A stretch of DNA of 64,000 nt, from the NCBI GenBank assembly GCA_942493235.1, contig OW818676.1, positions 992,001 through 1,056,000 of the forward strand. Reading direction: 5' to 3'. The DNA comes from ENR-C587 sp942493235. GTDB lineage: Bacteria > Bacteroidota > Ignavibacteria > Kapaibacteriales > UBA2268. Made by a program: the position numbers and the translations under genes. This document shows positions 17,775-26,120 of this stretch, one piece after another (within the stretch, counting starts at the first letter, position 1; every line of letters begins with the position of its first letter). The notes beneath the pieces were generated by a model. That model did no database searches and had not been told where the DNA came from. It was given only the letters and a program-made list of their open reading frames with translations.

Positions 17775-17819
17775 AAAGAAAGCTTTGTAAGTGTTATTTT
17801 ACAAAGCTTTCTTTTTTTT
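17775..17819 (+). terminator. Strong bidirectional hairpin terminator after tRNA-Lys
   Basis: A perfect 16-bp stem (17775-17790 with 17799-17814) around an 8-base loop runs into an unbroken T run on the plus strand. On the minus strand it is also followed by five Ts, so it can also end the convergent metallophosphatase gene. Confidence 0.93.
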
Positions 17820-17843
17820 ATAACATATTCAAATAGTTATTAA

Positions 17844-20258
17844 TTACTCCCTAATTATGGAAGAACTAATATTTATATCTCCGCTTACTTTCAGAAATAG
17901 CATTCCGTTTATATTTGTGTTAATTGGGATAATATTTGTACCGGGGATTACTTTAGTACTTTGGCTGAAATAATTCCTACCGAGAGCATCAAATATATTT
18001 ATCTCAATATTGCCATAGTCATTTGTATTTATCTCTAAGCTACAAGTCGAAGATATACCGTTTTTGAGCAGGAAAGTATCATTATTGTCCTTGATTGATA
18101 ATATTTCAATTAAAAAAGAGTTTACTGGGGAATACTCAGACCAATTCAAATAGAAGTCCCTATATCTGAGTTTATAATAGAAATTAACATTTGGCATCAG
18201 AGAGTCTGCAATATTTATATTGTCTAATTTTAAATTTTCGGATAAGTTAATTGGTTGAAATTCCGGAGTATTTGTGTCATCATAATAATTATCTTTGCAG
18301 ATAATTGTGTCGATTAATAATTTATTAAAGTTCTCGAATTGTGAGACTTGAACATTAACGCAATATATAGAGTCATAATTAATTGGGAATTGAGTTTTTA
18401 CAATTATCGGATTTGAACTGTATTCGATAGGAGAAATACAATTAGCTTGCGGATGCTTGTTATGGTTTACTTTATAACTAAAAGTATCCACTATTACATT
18501 GTCGGCAGTTTTATCCAGATTACCAAGCGAATAAGCAGTTGCTATAAAGCTCGAATCTTGTAAGTCAACATCAATTAAGACCCAATTATAAATGTCCAAA
18601 GATTTCTGAATTATCCCATTATCGGTTTGATTTGGATATGCTCTCCATCTGTCGAGCCCGCTACCGCCACCACCTGATATCACAGTATAAGTATTTCCTG
18701 CTTCTAAAGCTCCACGCTCGTAACAGTGTGAATGCCCGTTAGCAGTAAGCACTGACTTGCTTAGAGTGCCAAGTAGCCAATTTACGTACCCGCTAACCCA
18801 GTATGTATTTCCGTCGGGCCAGATTTCGCTGTGTCCCGGGTGATGCGTAAAAGTAAACATAAATAGTGTCGAGTCATTTGCTTGCTCTTTGAGTGCCTGC
18901 TCTTTGAACCAATTTAATTGATTAAGGTCTCTCATATTTGAATTTAATGAAAAAATACTGACCGGACCGTAGTTAAATTTATAATAACTCTCGTTGTGAT
19001 GTTCTGCAAATAGTTTATATCTTGTTAAATTTGCAAAAAGTCCCGAATTATATTCGTGATTGCCTGTGCATATCATAATCGGAATATTGCATGAGAGCTT
19101 GGCAAAAGGTTCAAAGAACTCGAAATAATAGCTTTCTAAAGAACCACCACCTTGAACATCTCCGAGGTGAAATATCAAATTAACATCTTTATAATATTCA
19201 TCTCCGTATAGTTCCTTCAGTTTGGATTTTATTGCAGATGTAGTCTGCTCGGTCATAATAGGATTATTCTCCGAATCGCCGATTAGTATCATCCTGAAAT
19301 GACCATGCTTCTTGGTGATTTTCGGGAAAGAGAAAAAAGAAAATTCGTCTGTACTGTCTTTATCAGCATAGCATTTATAATGATATTCGGTTTCGGGTTT
19401 CAAATTGCTAAATTGACACGAATACAAATACTCGTTTTCGCTGATTTGAGTAACTGTAGCTTTTATAGTAGTTTTGGAAGTAGAGCCATCTTCATAATAT
19501 ACGATTTTAGAAGAATCATTTCGGGGATAGCACCAAGACACAATTAATGTGCTGTCGGTAGGAGTTTGAAGATAAGGATAAATCTTTTTTAAATAATTAT
19601 GGCTAAAGCCGCCTAACTCTTCAATTTCGTTTTTTGTAAGTGGTCTGTCGAAAATCTGAACCTGTGAAATGTCAATATCATAATCTTCGGCGTTATCATC
19701 TCCAAATAGAATAACCGTGTCTTTCTCAAATGCGTACCTACCGTCTATTTCTTGAGCATTTCCTATGAAAGAGAGATCGGAGTCAATATAGAAATCAAAC
19801 ATCTCTGAGTTCCTGACGCGTATTACTAAACGATACCACTCATTAGTTCTAATCGATGATGTATAGCCGGTTGATGAAAGCCCTATAGCCATACTCGGAT
19901 TAATAAATAATTCTGCATCATTTGAATTGGTTAAGTCAGTCTGATAGAACGTGTACCATTTGCCGTTTGTGCTAATCCTAAAATCAAATAGCATAGAATA
20001 TTCGTTAACTTTCTCTCCTTCGCTTGGAAGCAAATTATGCAGGCACTTGTAATAAGAGCCTACTGGAATAGTTACATATTGCTTTGATAACTCTTCAGAA
20101 TATGAGACTGTTCGGCTACCTACTAAAATTAAGTCTTGCCCAATGTCTGCTTTTTCAGGATTTGTAGAATTAGTAAAAGTCCATTTTGCTACTGGTTCAA
20201 TAGCTGATGAGAAATTGCTTAATACAAAAAATATCAACACATAGTAAAGTATTTTCAT
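17844..20258 (-). CDS. Secreted LamG / purple-acid-phosphatase-like metallophosphoesterase with T9SS sorting domain
   Basis: 804 aa. A signal peptide (1-19) precedes a LamG/concanavalin-like domain (about 22-210). An Fn3-like purple-acid-phosphatase N-domain follows (PTDSTLIVSWCYP to about 315), then a calcineurin-like phosphoesterase with all metal motifs: LIGDSENN, FHLGDVQGG, CTGNHEYN, THHPGHSE and NGHSHCYERG. The last 85 residues form a beta-rich type A sorting domain (IEINIFDALGRNYF, then IIPINTNINGMLFLKVSG). The protein is probably exported by Sec, crosses the outer membrane by T9SS and acts on phosphoesters at the cell surface. The substrate is unknown. Confidence 0.88.
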   Translation of the reverse strand: MKILYYVLIFFVLSNFSSAIEPVAKWTFTNSTNPEKADIGQDLILVGSRTVSYSEELSKQYVTIPVGSYYKCLHNLLPSEGEKVNEYSMLFDFRISTNGKWYTFYQTDLTNSNDAELFINPSMAIGLSSTGYTSSIRTNEWYRLVIRVRNSEMFDFYIDSDLSFIGNAQEIDGRYAFEKDTVILFGDDNAEDYDIDISQVQIFDRPLTKNEIEELGGFSHNYLKKIYPYLQTPTDSTLIVSWCYPRNDSSKIVYYEDGSTSKTTIKATVTQISENEYLYSCQFSNLKPETEYHYKCYADKDSTDEFSFFSFPKITKKHGHFRMILIGDSENNPIMTEQTTSAIKSKLKELYGDEYYKDVNLIFHLGDVQGGGSLESYYFEFFEPFAKLSCNIPIMICTGNHEYNSGLFANLTRYKLFAEHHNESYYKFNYGPVSIFSLNSNMRDLNQLNWFKEQALKEQANDSTLFMFTFTHHPGHSEIWPDGNTYWVSGYVNWLLGTLSKSVLTANGHSHCYERGALEAGNTYTVISGGGGSGLDRWRAYPNQTDNGIIQKSLDIYNWVLIDVDLQDSSFIATAYSLGNLDKTADNVIVDTFSYKVNHNKHPQANCISPIEYSSNPIIVKTQFPINYDSIYCVNVQVSQFENFNKLLIDTIICKDNYYDDTNTPEFQPINLSENLKLDNINIADSLMPNVNFYYKLRYRDFYLNWSEYSPVNSFLIEILSIKDNNDTFLLKNGISSTCSLEINTNDYGNIEINIFDALGRNYFSQSTKVIPGTNIIPINTNINGMLFLKVSGDINISSSIIRE

Positions 20259-20509
20259 ATTTATCCCCTAATAAATTACATTAAATATTTGCCTTATGAT
20301 TCGGTAATATTTGGCAGCAAATAGTACATAATTATTGAATTAACAATAAGATATTCAGTAATAAGTTAACACAAAATACGAAAAATATTTTTAATTTTGT
20401 ATTTTATTTTTAGCTTTGTTAGTAATTCTTAGGAATTTAATAAAATATATTGCAATTAACTGCATTGCTGATTATTTTTGTAATGTTAAATATAAGGAAT
20501 ATTTTTAAA

Positions 20510-21490
20510 ATGAGAATTATAGTTACTCAGGGCGACTGCAACGGAATCGGCATTGAGGCTTTTGTTAAGGCTGTCAAATTGTTAAATAACGACAACACTT
20601 ATGATAATATTGATTTTACGATATGCACTAACCCAATTACATTATGGAAGTATCTAAAAGGAATTGACAAATCGAATAATTTCGATCTCAATTCATTTTA
20701 TATTGACAATCGAAATATAGAAATAATCGAATGCAATACTTATGCCGATATTAATTTTGGTTTGGTTAAATCGGACAGTGGTAAGCTCGCCGGTGAATCA
20801 ATAGAGCTCGCTCTGAATGAATATGACACGGGTAATTACTCGGCTCTACTGACTTTGCCGATTTCTAAAGAAGCTATTAAGTCCGCCGGATATGATTTCC
20901 CCGGTCATACAGAGATGATTGGCAAGCATTATGCAGTAGATACTCCGCTAATGATACTTTGCACAGATAATGTTAGGGTAGCTTTAGTAACGATTCATGA
21001 GCCTTTATCTTTAGTTCCCGATTTAATTACCGAAACGCTCATATTAAACCGACTTTTGCAATTTAGTAATTCGCTAATCAATGATTTTGGGATTTGCAAA
21101 CCGCGAATTGCTGTGCTGGGGCTGAATCCCCATGCCGGAGAAAATGGGAAAATCGGTACTGAAGAAAAAGATATTATTAACGGTTCAATTTCTAAATTCG
21201 AATATGCTTATGGACCATTTCCTGCCGATGGATTTTTTGCTCACGGAGATTATAAAAATTATGACGGAATTCTTGCTATGTATCATGACCAAGGTTTAAT
21301 TCCATTGAAAATGCTTGCCGGTGGGGCAGGGGTTAATTTTACAGCCGGATTACCGATAATAAGAACATCACCGGACCATGGTACGGCTTTTGCTATTGCA
21401 GGTAAAGGAGTAGCAGCTCCGGAAAGTACATTAAATGCAATTAAAATGGCAGTTTTAATTGATAAATATAGAAAACAAGTAATTATATAA
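20510..21490 (+). CDS. pdxA: 4-hydroxythreonine-4-phosphate dehydrogenase PdxA
   Basis: 326 aa from the ATG at 20510, chosen because an AAGGA lies upstream and the first residues (MRIIVTQGDCNGIGIEAF) are the family start. The longer frame from TTG 20450 adds 20 unrelated residues. PdxA oxidises 4-phosphohydroxy-threonine in pyridoxal phosphate synthesis. Metal-binding histidines appear in the expected places: FPGHTEMIG, GLNPHAGENG and YHDQGLIPLK. The C-terminal TSPDHGTAFAIAGKG is typical. The Pro of the usual GDPNGIGPE motif is replaced in both places (GDCNGIGIE), a variant seen in divergent members. Confidence 0.92.
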   Translation: MRIIVTQGDCNGIGIEAFVKAVKLLNNDNTYDNIDFTICTNPITLWKYLKGIDKSNNFDLNSFYIDNRNIEIIECNTYADINFGLVKSDSGKLAGESIELALNEYDTGNYSALLTLPISKEAIKSAGYDFPGHTEMIGKHYAVDTPLMILCTDNVRVALVTIHEPLSLVPDLITETLILNRLLQFSNSLINDFGICKPRIAVLGLNPHAGENGKIGTEEKDIINGSISKFEYAYGPFPADGFFAHGDYKNYDGILAMYHDQGLIPLKMLAGGAGVNFTAGLPIIRTSPDHGTAFAIAGKGVAAPESTLNAIKMAVLIDKYRKQVII

Positions 21491-21510
21491 ATTACTATTA
21501 AGAGGCAAGC

Positions 21511-21972
21511 ATGAAACATTTTAAAACCATATTTTACTTATTTTTATCTACGATATTGCTGATACTAATTAATTCTTGCAGTGAAGAATGTAAGACAATT
21601 ACAAAATTTACTGACCTCCGCGATTATACTTTCAAAATCGGCGAATCTGTATCTATATTTAGTGGCTATAAATTGAAACTGATTTCAATAAAATTTTATA
21701 GTAGTGCACCGATAGATACATTAGTTAGTAAAGATTCGGTAGTCAATGCCGACTACTGTACTTTCGAGATTATGAAGTCAGACAGTAGCGATAAAGTTAG
21801 TTTCGACATGAGCAACGGAGCAATATTCGAATACGGCAATCACGATATGAGTGGGGCTACAGTTACAAATCCGGTAAAAATAATTTGCAATTCATTTGAT
21901 TTATCTGATTCTACTTTGAAAATTGTAGTATGGAACTCTACTTTTATGGTGGATTGCGGCGATTGGCAATAG
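21511..21972 (+). CDS. Small lipoprotein of unknown function
   Basis: 153 aa. The N-terminus has a hydrophobic segment followed by a lipobox-like ILINSC, with the cysteine near residue 23, so it is probably lipid-anchored. The mature part is beta-rich with no family I recognise. It contains a short CSEEC pair at the start and a lone Cys-Gly-Asp near the end. It begins 20 bp after pdxA with an AAGAGG ribosome-binding site and may be co-transcribed with it, but no functional link is evident. Confidence 0.7.
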   Translation: MKHFKTIFYLFLSTILLILINSCSEECKTITKFTDLRDYTFKIGESVSIFSGYKLKLISIKFYSSAPIDTLVSKDSVVNADYCTFEIMKSDSSDKVSFDMSNGAIFEYGNHDMSGATVTNPVKIICNSFDLSDSTLKIVVWNSTFMVDCGDWQ

Positions 21973-22085
21973 CTTACTATTAAAGAAAGTAGCTTAACTG
22001 TGATTTTGATCCTATATTTGCTATTTGTATCAATAAATATGTTAATTGTCAATACAATTTAGCAGATCATTTATCAAAAAACAAG

Positions 22086-22116
22086 TTTATTATTTCAATA
22101 TTTTGTATTAATTTTG
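22086..22116 (+). promoter_or_regulatory. Bacteroidota-type promoter candidate for the histidine kinase
   Basis: TAATTTTG at 22109-22116 matches the -7 element TAnnTTTG and lies 29 bases before the ATG. A TTTA at 22086-22089, 19 bases upstream, matches TTTG in three of four positions. Confidence 0.4.
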
Positions 22117-22145
22117 TAAATTATTGATTTTAATTTGAAAAATTG

Positions 22146-24140
22146 ATGAAAATAACACAAAAAATTATTATAATCTGTTCAATTGCTTTACAGATTATTC
22201 TCCAAGGTTATAGTTCATTATATGGACAAACTAAAATTGAAAGTTCGCAAATAGATTCATTAAGAAATATTTATTTAGACTCACCGTCGGACTCGAATAA
22301 AATTAAAATATATTATTTGTTGATTGATAAATATAACAGTATTGACAATTATACTGCCAAGAAGATGATAGATACTGCAATGAGCCTTAGTGTCAAATAT
22401 AACTATGCAAGCGGGATAGCACGCAGTTACAGATATTATGGATTTAATTATTATTATCTTGGTGATTTTGAGAATGCAATAAAATATTTCTTTAAAAGTA
22501 TCAAAAAATATGAAGAAATTGGGTCTAATTCCGGCATCGGAGCTATGTATAATAATCTGGGTGGTATTTATTTTGATTTAAAGCTTTACGATTATAGTAT
22601 TAAATTTTTCAGACTTGCGGTAAAGTATAATTTAATGGACAAAAGAATAGAGGGAGTAGGTATCGGATATACCAATATAGCCGAAGCCTTTCGCAACTTG
22701 AATATCTTGGATTCTTCATTTTATTATTACAATAAATCGTTGGACTTACTTCGCAATACTAAGATTCTGCCAACACTCGCTTATTCAAATCTTGCGGATT
22801 TATATTTAGATATAAATCAATATGATAAGGTAGAATCAAATTTAGACACAGCTTTATCCTTTGCAAAACGTGAGAATAGCAAATATAATATTAGTAATGT
22901 ATATTGGGTACTGTCTAAATATAAGTATAAATTAAAAAAATTACCTGAGGCATATGAAGCTATTTGTATAGCAGAGGAGAATTGTAAAAACACAAGAGTT
23001 AATCAGATGATGTTGCAAATATTATCTAATAAAGCAGATATATTTAATGCTTTGAACAGCAAGGATTCCGCATTAGTTTATTACAAAAAAATCAATGAAT
23101 TACAACAGATATTATACAATGAAAGCACTGCTCTAAAAGCAATTAGAACCAATACGAAAAATTATTTAGATAAAACAAATCTTGAAATTGAAAACCTGAC
23201 TAATATAAATATTGTCAAATCAAAATATCTTACATATTTAGTAATTGGTATTATAATACTACTATGTGCATTGATATTAAATTTGATTCTCTTGGCAAAA
23301 AATAAAAAGCTATCTAAATCTTTAATTCATACAAATCAAGTAATTTCTTTTCAAAATTCGGAGATACTTACAAAAAATGATGATAATAGATTGCGACTTA
23401 GTGAAATAAATCAATTAAACAGTGAGCTTATCAGGTCTAACGAATCAAAAGACACAATAATATCAATTATCGCTCACGATATTAAAAATCCTCTTACAGG
23501 TATTTACGGATTAGCTGATTTAATTGCTAATTATAAAGAAGAACTAAACGAAGATGATATTAAATCTTTATCTAATTCGATTAAAGCCGGCACTTCACAT
23601 CTTAATAATCTGCTTGAAAACTTACTATTATGGGCAAGTGCTACATCTAATAGAAATGAAGTTTGCAAGCAGGAAATTGATATTCAAGACTTAATCAAGA
23701 CAATCCTTGAGTTATTTAGTTATAATGCTAAGCAGAAAAATATTACTATTATTGATTCTACTGATAACTGTGTTGTTTTTGTCGATAAAAACATGTTGAT
23801 GACTGTGATTAGAAACCTTTTGTCTAACGCCATTAAGTTTTCTAATCCGAATTCAGAAATTCTATTTTCGTCTGAAATTTCGGAAGACAATCTTAAAATA
23901 TCAATTAAAGACAGTGGGGTAGGGATTAGTCCGGATAAACTTGACGAGCTTTTTGAAGTGTCCATTAATAAATCAACTTATGGAACAAATCAGGAAAAGG
24001 GAAGCGGATTAGGCTTAGTCCTATGCCGAGATTTTGTCAGATTAAATGACGGAGAAATTTGGGTAGAGAGCGAAGCCGGCAAAGGAACGAACTTTTCGTT
24101 TACCGTACCATTGTATAAAAAAATACAAGCAAATAATTGA
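22146..24140 (+). CDS. TPR-containing membrane sensor histidine kinase
   Basis: 664 aa from the ATG at 22146 (a TTG lies immediately upstream). A signal peptide precedes about six TPR-like repeats (60-340) in the periplasm. One membrane helix at about 361-384 is followed by a short coiled coil and a complete kinase core: H-box IIAHDIKNP with H444, N-box MTVIRNLLSNAIKFSN, G1 DSGVGIS and G2 GSGLGLVLC. The protein lacks a receiver domain and no response regulator lies next to it. Such TPR kinases are common in Bacteroidota, and the signal is unknown. The stop lies one base from that of the convergent glycosyltransferase. Confidence 0.92.
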   Translation: MKITQKIIIICSIALQIILQGYSSLYGQTKIESSQIDSLRNIYLDSPSDSNKIKIYYLLIDKYNSIDNYTAKKMIDTAMSLSVKYNYASGIARSYRYYGFNYYYLGDFENAIKYFFKSIKKYEEIGSNSGIGAMYNNLGGIYFDLKLYDYSIKFFRLAVKYNLMDKRIEGVGIGYTNIAEAFRNLNILDSSFYYYNKSLDLLRNTKILPTLAYSNLADLYLDINQYDKVESNLDTALSFAKRENSKYNISNVYWVLSKYKYKLKKLPEAYEAICIAEENCKNTRVNQMMLQILSNKADIFNALNSKDSALVYYKKINELQQILYNESTALKAIRTNTKNYLDKTNLEIENLTNINIVKSKYLTYLVIGIIILLCALILNLILLAKNKKLSKSLIHTNQVISFQNSEILTKNDDNRLRLSEINQLNSELIRSNESKDTIISIIAHDIKNPLTGIYGLADLIANYKEELNEDDIKSLSNSIKAGTSHLNNLLENLLLWASATSNRNEVCKQEIDIQDLIKTILELFSYNAKQKNITIIDSTDNCVVFVDKNMLMTVIRNLLSNAIKFSNPNSEILFSSEISEDNLKISIKDSGVGISPDKLDELFEVSINKSTYGTNQEKGSGLGLVLCRDFVRLNDGEIWVESEAGKGTNFSFTVPLYKKIQANN

Positions 24141-24141
24141 A

Positions 24142-24951
24142 TTATTTATTCTTATTTTCTATTTCCCAAAGAAACAGATATTTTAAAAATGTATTTGTCA
24201 TATAGCTAAACGAAACTGATAGACCTCTGACTCCGTCTAAAAAGCCTCGTCGGGCAAAATAACTTTTTACGAAAGCAATCAAGGGATTGAATATCAATTT
24301 AGACACTTTGAAATGATTCCCTTTGATATAAGAATTTTGAGCTGATAATTTGGAGTATTCGATTGTCTTAGAAAAATGATGGAATACATCTGAATAAGAG
24401 TAATGAATCACATCACCGAATAATAATCTAACATCAGAGTTGGCTTTTAATTCCTCATGAATAAGTCCACCGGTCCATAGAGGCGAATGTTCTTTTTTAA
24501 CTAATCGGAGCTTTTTATCAGGCTGCCATGAATGATTGAGAAGTTTGCCGGCGTAATAAGTTTTTCGGTTAAACATCCAGCAATAGTCTTTATCTTCTTT
24601 GATCACTTTGATAATACTTTGCTTGAGTTCTTCAGTTACTACTTCGTCTGCATCGAGGCAGAGAATCCACTTTTGGGTACATTTGCTAAGCGAGCAGTTT
24701 TTCTGCTCAGTGAATCCCTGCCATAGATTAAAAGTGAAATTAGCATTAAATTGCTTGGCTATAAGCTCGGTATTATCAGTTGAGCCGGAATCAACTATAA
24801 TTATTTCAGCTGCTATATCTGCAATTGAGCTTAAAGTACGAGCTAATCTTTTCTCTTCATTTTTTGTAATTAGAGAAATAGATAATGGCAATGTATTATT
24901 AGTATCCATATTTATTAAATTATTGGCTGATAAATGAGCCATATTTGACAC
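24142..24951 (-). CDS. Family 2 glycosyltransferase (WaaE/KdtX-like)
   Basis: 269 aa. The GT-A nucleotide-binding fold begins LPLSISLITKNEEKRLARTL, followed by IIIVDSGSTDNT and the metal-binding DADE motif in ILCLDADEVV, then QPDKKLRLVKK and GLIHEEL. These features resemble lipopolysaccharide-core glucosyltransferases of the WaaE/KdtX group, so a role in envelope glycan synthesis is likely. The C-terminus is amphipathic and may sit on the membrane. The true start may be GTG 24951, ATG 24942 or ATG 24909, since none has a ribosome-binding site. Confidence 0.88.
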   Translation of the reverse strand: MSNMAHLSANNLINMDTNNTLPLSISLITKNEEKRLARTLSSIADIAAEIIIVDSGSTDNTELIAKQFNANFTFNLWQGFTEQKNCSLSKCTQKWILCLDADEVVTEELKQSIIKVIKEDKDYCWMFNRKTYYAGKLLNHSWQPDKKLRLVKKEHSPLWTGGLIHEELKANSDVRLLFGDVIHYSYSDVFHHFSKTIEYSKLSAQNSYIKGNHFKVSKLIFNPLIAFVKSYFARRGFLDGVRGLSVSFSYMTNTFLKYLFLWEIENKNK

Positions 24952-25027
24952 TTGTTATTAAAAAGAACCTTAATTTAAGGATAAATGCAAAAATATCAAA
25001 CAGTTTTGTAAAAAATAAAAAAAATAG

Positions 25028-25059
25028 TTCGGTAAATACAAATTTTCTTTTTAAATTTG
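25028..25059 (+). promoter_or_regulatory. Bacteroidota-type promoter candidate for rpmH
   Basis: TAAATTTG at 25052-25059 fits TAnnTTTG. TTCG at 25028-25031 fits TTTG in three of four bases, with a 20-base gap. It lies about 67 bases before the rpmH start. Confidence 0.45.
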
Positions 25060-25125
25060 TAGTTCTTGAAATTTTAGAATAAAAAAGAATAATTATTTAT
25101 AAGATATTTATTGAGGTAAAGAGAA

Positions 25126-25281
25126 ATGAAAAGAACATTCCAACCGAGCAGACGCAAGAGATTGCACGTTCATGGGTTTAGGGAGAGAATGTCTACCAAA
25201 AACGGCAGAAGAGTACTGGCTGCACGCCGTAAAAAAGGTAGATATAAATTGACTGTAAGCGACGAACGTAAAAAATATTAA
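25126..25281 (+). CDS. rpmH: 50S ribosomal protein L34
   Basis: A 51-aa, very basic protein starting MKRTFQPSRRKRLHVHGFR and containing RMSTKNGRRVLAARRKKGR, the classical L34 sequence. It is a component of the large ribosomal subunit. It is followed by rnpA, yidD and yidC, the order conserved across bacteria. The C-terminus has a small extension (KLTVSDERKKY) of a type seen in the Bacteroidota/Ignavibacteria. The gene is in the conserved block that usually adjoins dnaA/oriC, but no dnaA is present here. Confidence 0.97.
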   Translation: MKRTFQPSRRKRLHVHGFRERMSTKNGRRVLAARRKKGRYKLTVSDERKKY

Positions 25282-25302
25282 TCTCTTTAAGTGATGAAAT
25301 AT

Positions 25303-25360
25303 AAAACTTCTGCTTCTTGATGCCTTTAGATAAAGGGCAGATAGTTCAGAAGTTTTGTTT
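25303..25360 (+). terminator. Terminator-like nested hairpin after rpmH
   Basis: The outer 10-bp stem (25303-25312 with 25347-25356) encloses a second hairpin (25322-25338). A T-rich stretch follows. It could attenuate read-through from rpmH into rnpA. Confidence 0.6.
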
Positions 25361-25450
25361 TATTTTGTAAAAGTGGTTTTAGTAACATAGAGTATTTGAT
25401 AAGCCGGTCAGTGAAGTGAGTTTTGGGGTAGAATTTAGATTTATATAGTT

Positions 25451-25900
25451 ATGGATATAGCAATGCTTAGATCAATTAAAGGAAAAAATAAATTTAGGGA
25501 AGTCTTTACAACCAGTTCTAAGAAAATATATGCCGATAACGCTTATTGTTTTGTTCTTTTTAATAAAAACTATAATAATGAACCGGAGCAAGAGAATTGT
25601 TTGAATTATGCGGTTATTGTTAAAAAGAAAACTGCTAAAAAAGCTGTCTGCAGGAATAGAGCTAAAAGACTGATGCGTGAAGTATTGAGAAAAGCATTAC
25701 CCGAAATGGAAAGCAAGCGTTACTATAAAGCAATTAAATACTTAGTGATATACTGGGCAAAGCCCATGATGTCGCCGAAATTACTTAGATACCAAGATGT
25801 TGAAATAGCTATTGCTCAATTGCTCGAAAAAGTAGAGAACTATTTTGAAAATAAGATTAAGGTGAGCGATGTTGAAGAGAATATTAAAATTGCTGATTAA
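25451..25900 (+). CDS. rnpA: Ribonuclease P protein component
   Basis: 149 aa. RnpA is the protein cofactor of RNase P, which matures tRNA 5' ends. The signature is KKAVCRNRAKRLMREVLR (family pattern KxAVxRNxxKRxxRE), preceded by the aromatic-rich strand region and NYAVIVKKKTAKKA. It is slightly longer than usual because of an extended C-terminal helix that overlaps the start of yidD by 32 bp. Position between rpmH and yidD fits. Confidence 0.93.
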   Translation: MDIAMLRSIKGKNKFREVFTTSSKKIYADNAYCFVLFNKNYNNEPEQENCLNYAVIVKKKTAKKAVCRNRAKRLMREVLRKALPEMESKRYYKAIKYLVIYWAKPMMSPKLLRYQDVEIAIAQLLEKVENYFENKIKVSDVEENIKIAD

Positions 25901-26105
25901 ACTTTATCAGAAGACTATCTCTCCTATGTTTCCTAATTCTTGTAGGTTCTATCCTACTTGCTCGAATTATGCAATAGATGCAATAGAAAAGCACGGTATA
26001 TTCTACGGAGTGATTCTATCGATTAAAAGGATTATCAGATGCAATCCCTTTAATCCGGGGGGCTTCGACTATGTACCCGATAAAATTAAGAAAATTTTTC
26101 ATTAA
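25869..26105 (+). CDS. yidD: Membrane protein insertion efficiency factor YidD
   Basis: 78 aa. It has the standard YidD pattern: LLIKLYQKTISPMFP, then SCRFYPTCSNYAIDAIEKHG with its conserved cysteines, and RIIRCNPFNPGGFDYVP. YidD is a small amphipathic peripheral membrane protein that assists YidC-dependent insertion. It overlaps the end of rnpA by 32 bp in another frame and precedes yidC by 15 bp, so the three genes are translationally coupled. Confidence 0.95.
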   Translation: MLKRILKLLIKLYQKTISPMFPNSCRFYPTCSNYAIDAIEKHGIFYGVILSIKRIIRCNPFNPGGFDYVPDKIKKIFH

Positions 26106-26120
26106 TAATGTATTGATAAT

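Noticed and set aside
17645..17836. 63-aa frame across the tRNA
   Set aside because: It overlaps tRNA-Lys and its terminator completely.
24952..25125. Replication origin near rpmH
   Set aside because: The rpmH-rnpA-yidD-yidC block often adjoins oriC, but no dnaA gene and no DnaA-box cluster was seen.
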